This document shows, in pieces, positions 55,368 through 64,000 of a stretch of DNA of 64,000 nucleotides. A program made the translations under genes and the position numbers. Origin of the DNA: Phoma sp. XZ068 (Eukaryota > Ascomycota > Dothideomycetes > Pleosporales > Didymellaceae); assembly GCA_004835665.1 (NCBI GenBank), contig RBKR01000022.1:62001-126000 (forward strand). Direction: 5' to 3'. A model generated the notes under the pieces. The model worked only from the letters and a program-made list of their open reading frames with translations, had not been told where the DNA came from and made no database searches. Each line of letters starts with the position of its first letter. The first letter of the stretch is position 1.

Positions 55368-56423
55368 ATTGCTGATTGCGAGAATTTGTTTTCAGAAAAA
55401 AATTGAATGATGTCCAAGTGTACAAAAAAAAAAGTGACTTTGCATCCCCATCTTTAAACATGCCCGGTTGTTCTGTCCCAAAGCGAAAAGTGGCGCGCTC
55501 GGACCTGCGGGCCGTTCCTGTCAACAAGTGTGGTGGTGTGGACGGAAGATTCGGTGGACGCTTGGCCGAATCTTTTCACGACAAAGAGGGGGGCAGACCG
55601 GCTTGCTAAAAGAAGCAGTCATGCGGCGATCACCGGTTGTGTCCACGCCAGGAACACTCATTGCAGATTATCCGGCGCACACTGCTGAAATGAGAAGCCC
55701 GCCGCAGTTAAGGTCGACTTTCCATTGTTCCCCTTACTTGTTCTGCCGCAGCTGCCGCGCTTTAGTGGGACCATACCCGGCCCGCCGTACTTAGTTGACG
55801 GCCCTGCACGTCGACGTGGCTGTCAAAAAAACGGCGCTCTTTCAGTCACGACTTCATCGACTGCCATCCAGTCATCACCGTTATATGTTCGTCTTTGTGT
55901 TTGGATTTTCAAGATCGCCGAAACCACCCTTTGCACAGGCCTTTCATCCCGGCGTAATGTGTGCATGCGCTATGCAACGAATGCCCACGAATCATGTGTG
56001 CTACGGATGCAGCAAGCTCCAGCAACGTTGAAGGGATAGTCGACCCTTAGCAAGGGGCGTCAGACTTGCCGCGAAAAGCACCGTGGGCGTGGGGCCGGCG
56101 CAGTATGTCGTTATCTCGGCGCAATGACGACTCAAAACCCTGTCGACTTAGGAGTGCTACACCGTTATATACCTTTTAGCTTTGGACAAATTTTGTTCGC
56201 TCTGTTCCTCGACATTCTCCTACCAGGCACACCTGCGACCCGAACCGACCCGAACCGACCTGAACGGCCCGAATCTCAGCTACTGGAAGGGTACATGCCT
56301 GCTTGAGTCGCGCTCATTGTATCAACCGTTCCAAAATCCTATCTACCTTGTCGACAACTCCCATCGTTGAAACAACCAAAAAGGTCTGGCCTGTGCTGAT
56401 ACATTCGCTACTCTTGGACAAGC
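55368..56423. other. Intergenic region between divergent GH31 and EthD genes
   Basis: 1.06 kb with promoters for both sides. It includes the short 10 bp repeat noted separately and a GTTATATACC TATA-like word near 56164. Rightward frames within it are unsupported. Confidence 0.35.
56241..56270 (+). repeat. Short 10 bp direct repeat
   Basis: CGAACCGACC occurs twice in a row (56241-56260) followed by a diverged copy. The context GACCCGAACC suggests a small microsatellite in the leader or promoter of the EthD gene. Confidence 0.6.
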
Positions 56424-56852
56424 ATGGCACTCACTATCCTGATGTTCTACACCCGTCGACCGGACTTTACTCCAGAGAAGTTTAGAGAGTACATGGAGAC
56501 GAAGTATTTTCCCATCGTGCAGGAGGTGATGGGTCCTGTTGCCCCAGAAACGACCACCTTACGCTACGTTGAGCGATGCGGATCCGGATTTGGGGATAGG
56601 TTGGGAGCGACTCTTGCATCAAAATACCGAAACGACCCGAACATGCCTGTGCTACTCGTTGGGTACCCGAAGGACCTGGGTTGGGATGCGATGGTAGAGA
56701 TGTCCTTCAAAGACGATCTCCATCTTATGCAAGGATACGCTGCGACGAACAGTGCGGAGGGCCAGCGGATAAGAGATTCGGAAGAAGAGTTTACGGTGCC
56801 CGATGCTATGAAAGTTGTGTTGATGGATCGTACCACGATGACGAAAGTGTAA
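56424..56852 (+). CDS. EthD-domain protein
   Basis: A single exon of 142 residues from ATG 56424. The pattern ALTILMFYTRRPDFTPEKFR, then EVMGPVAPETTTLRYVER, and later DLGWDAMVEMSFKDDLHL is that of the EthD/ferredoxin-like dimeric barrel family, of which the typical small fungal member is this size. Some relatives act as cyclases, dehydratases or decarboxylases in polyketide pathways, but no polyketide synthase is present here. No targeting signal is seen. It lies 800 bp upstream of the co-oriented flavin oxidoreductase gene, and the pair could act in the same small-molecule conversion, though this rests on position alone. Confidence 0.78.
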   Translation: MALTILMFYTRRPDFTPEKFREYMETKYFPIVQEVMGPVAPETTTLRYVERCGSGFGDRLGATLASKYRNDPNMPVLLVGYPKDLGWDAMVEMSFKDDLHLMQGYAATNSAEGQRIRDSEEEFTVPDAMKVVLMDRTTMTKV

Positions 56853-57651
56853 TACTGGTCGATGGATTGGTAAGTGCTCATTACAATTCTGTCGAAGGCT
56901 TGCTTGCTCATGACATGAAGCAACGCTTCTGAATGCGGTAATGTGCAGGAACGGTAGGCCTTACAAGGCTGAGACTGGAAGCTGACGAAGCCGACAGGAA
57001 GGTATGAGCGAGACGCAAGTAAGACCTTCCTCCCGCCGAGCGCCAAGCCCCACCATGTCTGTTATTCGGCGCTGGCTGTGTTGCTGAAGCTGGTTGCGCG
57101 CTGGTTGCGTGCGGTTTCAATGGTGAAAAAGAGAATGTGGGAGTTCAAAGTCAGTCGGGAGCATCAAAGCGGATGGATTGTTTGGCCGACACCGTGGGGA
57201 CGCAGCAACTATTGGTCCGTTAGCTATCAAAAAGTTTGGCGCACAGGCGTTGCAAATGTGGGCTAGAACTGGAAGGCGTTTGAAGAATTGAGAACGATTT
57301 CGCTGCGCGCATTGCGTCTTCGAGAACATGCCGAGGTACAGTTCCGATTTTTCGTCCGACTTAGCCCTGTACAAGTATCAACACAATCATTCTCGTCCGC
57401 GCCAGTGTGTGAATCAATCGCCAGACAGAGCCGCAATCTCCTTCTGGAAACAACTGCTGAGATTTTGTCGTTTTATGGATAAAGCTCGCCACTTTTTTGG
57501 TCACAATAGCCGTGAAGAAATCCTTACCAAGCAACGGCGCTGTGCAATACCCATGAGCAACAGTATTTAACAACTTGCACGCACTCTTGCTACATTGACT
57601 TCAGTCAAATCTTTAGCTCAGTGGCTTCCGACGCTTGCATCAAGCTCCAAA
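56853..57651. other. Intergenic region upstream of the flavin oxidoreductase
   Basis: 0.8 kb with no supported gene. Contains the promoter of the gene at 57652. Confidence 0.35.
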
Positions 57652-59047
57652 ATGCCTTTCCTTTTGGACACCCCTATAACAACGCCCTCAGGGCTAGTGT
57701 TCCCTAATCGTCTTGTAAAGGTGGGAATTGGTCACAAAATTCAAAGGGCATGCTGATTTCTCTGTAGGCCGCAATGGCTGAAGATATGGCAGAGAACGCG
57801 GACCCTGGTAATATGCACATCTCGGCGTATTCCAAATGGGGCACTGGAGGTTGGGGTTCTCTACTCACTGGTGAGCTGCATATCCGCGAGGAATCGCTCA
57901 ACTCCCTGCTGACAATGTGCCAGGCAACGTCGAAGTCTCCAGCAAATATCGCGGCTCCTTCAAGTCTGTGGTCGCAAAGCCCTCCCCTTCAAAGAACACA
58001 CGCGATACGTGGGAACGTTGGGCCCTTGCATCTCAAAAAGAAGGAACACCCACCATTGTTCAGCTCGTACACCCAGGTCGTCAAAGCCCACCAAAAGCCG
58101 GTGATCGAGGCTTCTTTGAACCTACTATTGCTCCATCCCCGGTTCCCTTGAATATTGGAGACGGGCTTCTTGAGCGAGCATTGCAGAAGTTTGCATTTGG
58201 TACCCCGAAAGAGATGACGATCGCAGACATCGAAGAAGTGATTAACCAGTTTGCCTACGCTGCAAAGCTGGCATACGATGCCGGTTTCAAGGGTGTGGAG
58301 TTACACGGGGCACACGGCTATCTGTTGTCGACTTTCCTCACTCAAAAAACAAACTTACGTACTGACGCATATGGAGGCTCGCCAGCGAAGAGGGCTCGTA
58401 TTGTGGTCGAAGTTATTCGCGCGGTGCGAAAGGTGGTCCCGGCTTCCTTCTGCGTTGGTATCAAGATAAACAGTGCCGATGTCGGTGGCAATGAGAGTCT
58501 AGAGGACAGCTTGGAGCAAGTTGGCCTGATTGCCGCCGAACAGATCGATTTTCTCGAGATCAGTGGAGGTAGCTACGAGAAGCCTCGGATGTCAGCCGGT
58601 GACCAAGCAACGCGTTCAGAAAAGCGTGAGGCATTCTTTCTTGATTATGCGAGCGCTGTTCGTGCACTTTATCCGAACCTTATTTTGATGGTCACGGGCG
58701 GGTTCCGTTCTCGAGCAGGGATGGAAGCAGCATTGCAGAGCGGAGCCTGCGACCTGATTGGAATTGGGAGGCCTGCTGCGATTTGGCCTCACTTGCCGAA
58801 GGAGGTGCTGCTTAACGAGAAAGTGGAAGAAGCGGATGCGGTGAAGAGGCTGAACACCTTGAGGCTCCCTTGGCTACTGAGGGTGATTCCCGTCAAGATG
58901 ATTGGTGTTGGAGCAGATACGGTAAGTTCTTGTTGCTACCTACCTAACCTGCAATCAACCTGACTCTAACCGGAATAGATGTACTATGCAAAGCAGATAC
59001 AGGCAATTGCTTTCGGCAGATTACCTCAGGCACCACCAAGTCATTGA
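57652..59047 (+). CDS. NADH:flavin oxidoreductase, old yellow enzyme family
   Basis: Four exons, 57652-57720, 57768-57870, 57924-58921 and 58979-59047, with introns of 47, 53 and 57 bp, giving 412 residues. The protein starts MPFLLDTPITTPSGLVFPNR, continues LVKAAMAEDMAE at the first junction and IVQLVHPGRQSP, and has the family active-site block GVELHGAHGYLLSTFLTQKT with the substrate-binding histidines, then RTDAYGGS. VTGGFRSRAGMEAAL is the FMN phosphate-binding region. OYE enzymes use FMN and NAD(P)H to reduce activated alkenes. This longer subgroup resembles fungal NADH oxidase-like proteins of unknown substrate. The last short exon (MYYAKQIQAIAFGRLP) is clearly needed, since the frame without it ends abnormally. 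Confidence 0.88.
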
Positions 59048-59343
59048 GAGTACTGCGAAAGAAATTGGGAGCTGCGTTTGGTGTCGGGGTCCCAAGCTTC
59101 CAAGGTGCAGGTGGCGCCAAAACGTCACTGCCAGCGAGACAGCAAGGAAGCGGGCCGAAGATCGTAATTTCGATATGCATCACATTACTTTATGAGCCAA
59201 CTTCCAGTCGCCAGAAAGAACGTTTGACAATGTTCAGCTTGTTGTGTGACATGAGAGCGTACGAAGGAATGACATTCTTGGTCTGCGAAAGTTGACAACT
59301 ACTCTACGTTACCACTACGTAAGCACACGCCACAGCTGATTGC
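59048..59343. other. Convergent intergenic region
   Basis: Spacer between two convergent genes. The short frames within it are unsupported. Confidence 0.3.
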
Positions 59344-61355
59344 TCAAGGACTGAACATACCGCCTCCATGGCCATGTCCATGGTTATCAGCTCCGTGACC
59401 ATTTCTCTCATGGTGAAGTGTAGTCCCGCTAGACACAGTGCGAGCAAATGACCTTGAGGATCCGCCTTCCGCCTTGCTGTGCGCATGGTAATGAGCTGAC
59501 GCGCTTTCTTGAAACTTTTCCATCTCTCTGCATTTCTCCTCGTACTTCGCGATATATTCATCCCTCTCCCGGTCAGCGTTGTGTCGAGCAGAAATTGCGC
59601 GCTCCTTCTGTTCACGCGCGTCGCGTAGGAGAGTTCGCAAGCTTTCGATCTCGAACTCTAGCTGCGCGCTATCATCATGAGACTCAGTAATTGTCTCGAT
59701 AGTCTCCTCATATTTGTGTCGCCAGTCATCCAGTTCCTTGCAATGGCGGTCACGAGCTTCGGTCAGAGTACGGATCTCTGCTTGGAAGACCAAGAGCTTC
59801 TCCTTAAGCTCAGTCAGCTCGTTGTGCAAGTTTCCATGTTTGGTGCGCTCATCATCACCCTCACGGATGAGAACCTTGTTGCGCTCAGTGATGGTGTGGA
59901 TTTCGGCCCTGGTGTCAGAGATGGTCTGCTCAGCACGGCGCAGAGATTCCTCGAGCGTGTTAACCTGACGGTGACGATCACCATCCTTATTACGCTGGTC
60001 GTGCAAGTCCTCCTTGAGCTGATCACGCTCGATGATGACCAAGCGATGCTCTTCGCGAGATCTGTGAAGCGACTCTTTGATATCGATCTCACGAGACTCA
60101 GCGTCCCTCAACTTCTCCTTGATTGAGATAACTTCGCGCTTGAGGTGTTCATACTTCAGTGTGATATCGGCACAGCGCTCATCAGACTCCTCCCAACCAG
60201 TGACCTTAGCTTTAACTTCACGACGCAGATTCTCGATCGTGAGCGAGTACTCATCGCGCTCCTCTTCGGCAATCCGTACAGACTCTCTGAGCTTCGTGAG
60301 GTCGCGCTGTGCTCGTTCGTGTCGTTCGGTGAGCTCGTATAGCTCCCGAGATGACTCTTCTGCCCGGTGTTTCGCTCGCTTCAGGTCCTCTTGGAGCCTA
60401 TCTTTCTCATGGACATGCTCATCTCTCTCCAACTCGAAGATTTTGATGCGATCGGTAAGGCTTAGGACCTCTTTGCGCGACAGCTCGAATCTGCTGTGTG
60501 ATTCATCGTACCTGCTCTTCAGATCCGTATGCTCGCGTATCAGGCTACGAAGTTCGCCATGGTGTCTGTGTGACTCATCCTTAGCACTGTCGCGGTCATC
60601 TTCCACGGCTTTGAGCTTGATATATATTGCTGCAAGCTCCGATTTGAGTCTTTGGTGCTCGTTATAAGAGGTAGTTGATGTAGTCCGAAGCCCGTGCAAC
60701 TCAGTGCGCGTCCGCTCCAGTTCGTGATCTCGATCGGTGATCTTCTTCTTGTGTTCTTGGATAGTAGTGACAGCCACGGAAAGCTCAAGCAATAACTTCT
60801 CGATCTGTCTCTTCCTTTCTCCGTGTTCATGTCCATGGTGATGGTGCTCACTTTGTGTGCGCTCAAGCGTTTCTGTCACTTCGTCCACTCTTGCAAGGAG
60901 CTCTTCTTTCTCCCTGGACAGTGACTCGCGCTCAGAGACAATGCGCGCCCATGACTCTTTCAAGGACGATGCTTCTCTTGAAGCTGTAGACATAAGGTCC
61001 ATCAATGCGAAAAACTTGCCCTCAGCCTTTGAAGCGGTTAGTGATGCCCTAAGCAAGTGAATACGAGATGTTGTACCTGAGATGTAAGTTCCCTCGACAT
61101 CTCTCTACGATGGGAGTGGAGAAATGAGCTGCGCCTTCGAGCTCCACTAGCTGCACGGCTGCTTGATCGACGCGTGACAACTGAGCTCATGTTGTTGGAA
61201 TGATTGGAAAAGTCCATTCCTCGATGCTCGCCGATAGGTGAAGACGGTTCTGAGAACACTTCTCGGTTGAGCGTGCTGTGCTTGAGCTTCAGTATTGTGA
61301 GCTTCTCAGGTGTGATGTCCGGCAAAGGCGTGAGCATGTCTTGAACGATGGACAT
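59344..61355 (-). CDS. Long coiled-coil protein with His-rich segments
   Basis: Two exons read leftward, 61355-61077 and 61026-59344, with a 50 bp intron (GTACAA donor, CACTAAC branch, AAG acceptor), giving 653 residues. The first 90 residues are polar and disordered with a Ser/Arg block (TRRSSSRAASGARRRSSFLH). Residues 95-580 form a nearly continuous heptad-repeat coiled coil rich in Glu, Arg, Lys and Leu. A HHHHGHEHGE segment interrupts it near residue 165. The C-terminus is His/Gly-rich (NHGHGHGGGMFSP). The His-rich blocks could bind metal ions, but they may be simple low-complexity. The plan fits a cytoskeletal or scaffold protein. I do not recognise a specific family. The dense antisense frames are shadows of the biased codons. 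Confidence 0.8.
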
Positions 61356-63312
61356 GTTGCAAGATGGCCGAGAAACTTCTTAGGTTTTGTATGTGATATG
61401 CTTCCCACAGGGCAAGTCAAACAAAGGATGTTGTAGGGGCGCAGATATGCTTTTTTGGATAGTGTGTTGCGATAAAGTCAAGAACTTCGATAGTTTCAAT
61501 CTGCTTGGTGACACGCTTTTATAGACATCTGGTCGGCAATTCTTACACTGCCCAGGTACTTCCGCAACATCGCAGCCCTCAGCTCACCGGCCAGCTGAAT
61601 GATGCATGGCTGATGCAACCCATCGCGCTACAGCTATGTGCCCTACCTGCGACAGCAGGGATCCACAGCCACTACCTCAACTACGCGTGCAATCGGAGCT
61701 ATGATGCACGCAGCGGCGACCTTGCTGTATGAAACGCATGCGCGCACCTTGCTCATTTGGGGAACTCTCATCAACCCAAGCGACATCCTGCAAGCTTTGT
61801 ATCAAATCATTGATGATCATGATGTCTCTCGGTAGCGATCCGACTACGATTGGCTTAACGCCGAGTTCATGTGGAGCTGAGAAGTCGGCGATGAGATCCT
61901 GCAGCAGAGTGGAGAACATATATCCTTCGGCGGGTCCGTCGCTTTCTCCGCAGGCAACGCCCTGCAGTGCATAGAGTGGCTGCCTGCATAATGCAACGTG
62001 CAATATGGTCTTCAAATGTTGTCAGCTGCATCCGGAAGCCAGCGGCACATGTGATTGTGAATCAAAATGGAGGATGCCCCCTAACGGTTGTCAAGGTTGT
62101 GGGAACGCTTCTCGGAGAATACGGCTAGCGCCGATCAAGTGTAGTGAGCACGACGGTGGTGTTGACTACTTTAGTTCGTGCATCGTGCAGGATGAAGAGG
62201 TACAGTAGGTATCATTAAATAATGGGCAACCCATTAAGGTCGAAAGAGACGGAAGCGTTGGCCCAAAGAAGGAGAGGATGTCCTAGTCGGGCCCGCGGCG
62301 CGGATCCCCCGCCCCGCTCCAGACTTTTGAGTTGGTCTACTCCACGAATAACAGGCATAGCAGTGGATGTTTCTAAACAGATCAAGGAAGGCGCCTTTAC
62401 ATGTGGATCGTGCCGCTCGCACCCGACGTTCACGTAGATCCTCAAACAGCAGCTCCCCTCAGTTCTTGCACTGTGCTCGCTCCGGTACTCGCTCTACTGC
62501 ATACTCTGCTGGACACTATGCTGCACGGAGCTGCAAGTATCGATCCCGAGTGTGTATTTCCTCATGAGATCGACATTGCATCATCGGAAGGGCCAGGTCG
62601 CAGGATTGGACTGGCCGTGGTCTTGTTGCTAGGATGCTTCAATATCCCACGATTGCCCCAAGCTAGCGGGAAACAATGGCATTGTGGTTTGCGGGCCCCG
62701 CCACAGCCGTTAGCGCCCACAGCCGTCGCTGCTAACGCCATTGATCATATCGATGCCCTGCGCTCCCTAGGTGTCCTTCTCCATCTTGTTGGCTACATTT
62801 CCTTCATGTATAGAAGGCTGTGGGCCGCCGTGCTTGTGAGCCGCCCCAGCAGCTTTTGAAAGCTTGCTTCTACTCCAAGCATGGGCTCACGTGTGGTGAC
62901 AAAATCAACCCAATCGCACTGCGAGATCCTTATAGCTTTTTGGTAAGCCTTGAAAAAATTAAATCATCCTATCAGCACCAGAACTTTCCTAGTGGAGACA
63001 ACAGTATGGAAGCACAACGCGGACTCTGTGGTTCCCTTATACGGAATCCGACCTCGTCCAAAAGCATTGGTCAAATAACGCCATTTCACCACTCATTGAC
63101 AATGTCGCAAGTAAATCTGCTTTGAAAGGGGAAGCACTACTTTAACTTCTGCACAACTGCTCACTCTTATACATCCTAGCGTTCGCATCTTTCGCATCTT
63201 ACACCTAAAACCTTTTAACACGCCTTCCACTCACACTACCGCTTGCGTATTGGTTGCTGGCAACCGTGTAGTAACTTTTGACCGACCAGTTAGAAGTTCA
63301 GAGACGCACGAT
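61356..63312. other. Intergenic region, no supported gene
   Basis: 2 kb. The left end holds the promoter of the coiled-coil gene. A 152-codon plus frame at 62401-62859 and a minus frame at 61677-62015 have no domain, start context or splice evidence. Confidence 0.4.
61516..61524 (-). promoter_or_regulatory. TATA box of the coiled-coil gene
   Basis: CTATAAAAG on the minus strand, about 160 bp upstream of the ATG at 61355. Confidence 0.5.
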
Positions 63313-63762
63313 ATGTCGCCAATTCCAACAACACTAGTGGCCTTTAGCTCGGCTTTAGCACCACGTCAAGAGGGGGAGGGGACGCCAGCCATATCTGTAC
63401 CATCCTGGGCTCCACCGAAACCAACTCTTGTTTATGACCCTCACCAGCTTTCTGTGGTTGTACCGTCAGCCTCGTATTCTTACACTAATGTACTGATAGT
63501 GTCTGCATCGCCGTAAGCGTATTTGGAAGCAACTTCTAACCCGACGCGAGACAAGTTCGGTAGCCGTTCGATGCTTGTCCTATTCGGTGTTATCGGCGTG
63601 GTGGTACTAGTGGTAATAGTCTGGGCAATTATTGCACACCGCAACGGCCGTCGACCTTTTGCATGCTTTGGTGATTGTGTTAGACGCAAAGAAAATGACC
63701 AAACCTCTCGATGCGGTTCTGAGGATTCGGATATATCCCTTGTTGGTGCTGGACGACACTAA
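63313..63762 (+). CDS. Small single-pass membrane protein with Cys/Arg cytosolic tail
   Basis: Two exons, 63313-63512 and 63564-63762, giving 132 residues. The frame seems to end at a TAA (63514-63516), but that stop lies in a 51 bp intron with a GTAAGC donor, TTCTAAC branch and GGTAG acceptor, and splicing keeps the phase. The N-terminal part is Ser/Pro/Tyr-rich (SVPSWAPPKPTLVYDPHQLS) and probably extracellular. One membrane span follows (MLVLFGVIGVVVLVVIVWAI), then a basic, Cys-containing tail (AHRNGRRPFACFGDCVRR) and a polar end (EDSDISLVGAGRH). The plan resembles fungal type I membrane proteins with short cytosolic tails and is like the small proteins at 20304 and 23693, though the ELEA motif is absent. 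Function unknown. Confidence 0.62.
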
Positions 63763-64000
63763 GAACGGCAGCCTGTCTCTGTGCAACCACATCCATATTC
63801 ACAGCCGCATCCGCTACCAGCACCTCAGCGCCCCATCCGGCGCAGCATCAACTCCCACGCCAACCGTTAGCTGAGCCCGCGTGGGCGCGTGGTTTTTAAG
63901 TAAGGTAGTAAGTCCTCATGCGTGTTTGTGTAGGTTTGAGTCTGAGCAAGTATTAATGCAAATTGTTGATCCTGAAAGCCGTACTATTCCACCAGGAAAC
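63763..64000. other. Right edge, no supported gene
   Basis: Beyond the membrane-protein gene a plus-strand frame runs to 63874 without support. No further feature is seen before the window ends. Confidence 0.3.

Noticed and set aside
60077..60667. 196-codon antisense frame rich in Ser and Arg
   Set aside because: Shadow of the coiled-coil gene; regular heptad codons keep the opposite frame open.
62401..62859. 152-codon plus-strand frame
   Set aside because: Ala/Leu-rich but without membrane topology, domain or upstream signals; judged random in a GC-rich stretch.
1..64000. CRISPR arrays, rRNA genes, intact transposons
   Set aside because: No regular spaced repeats, rRNA-like sequence, transposase or reverse-transcriptase motifs, or terminal repeats were seen on either strand.

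Overview
The window is nuclear DNA of a filamentous ascomycete, most likely a dothideomycete of the order Pleosporales. The evidence is short spliceosomal introns of about 46-67 bp with GTRNGY donors and CTRAC-like branch points, long intergenic regions, and a gene set typical of such fungi: a Zn2Cys6 regulator, MTC6, sugar transporters, GH31 and small secreted Cys-rich proteins. The species cannot be read from the sequence. Exon limits below come from splice signals, phase arithmetic and continuity of domains. No search was run.

Left part (1-17 kb), mainly housekeeping: the 3' part of a disordered Arg/Tyr/Pro-rich protein, a five-exon multi-KH RNA-binding protein, a mitochondrial rhodanese, a protein with five NTPLRR repeats, a five-exon quinate/sugar-type MFS transporter, a macro-domain ADP-ribose hydrolase, and a secreted protein with eight cysteines.

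Middle-left (17-24 kb), accessory: two copies of one divergent gene pair. Each pair has a leftward gene for an N-terminal six-Cys (Zn2Cys6-like) finger plus ankyrin repeats, and a rightward gene for a tiny single-pass membrane protein with a basic stretch and an ELEA motif. Both ankyrin genes carry one in-frame stop inside an ankyrin repeat, only four codons apart when aligned. This duplicated module is the least expected structure in the window.

Middle (25-41 kb), conserved genes: a PTEN/TEP1 lipid phosphatase whose first coding exon is only the ATG, a DUF7025-type AAA+ ATPase, a Zn2Cys6 transcription factor, MTC6, a coiled-coil hypothetical, and a two-domain EthD-like barrel protein.

The 42-50.6 kb stretch is gene-poor and contains decayed loci: a multi-lesion pseudogene, a frameshifted relic and an unresolved disrupted multi-exon locus. 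Between them lie two small intact genes, a secreted Thr-rich protein and a coiled-coil protein. Only a GlcG-like gene at its left edge looks like housekeeping.

Right part (50.6-64 kb), metabolic: a co-oriented MFS sugar transporter and GH31 alpha-xylosidase, which suggest use of xyloglucan-derived oligosaccharides. These are followed by an EthD protein, an old-yellow-enzyme type flavin oxidoreductase, a long coiled-coil protein, and another small single-pass membrane protein near the right edge.
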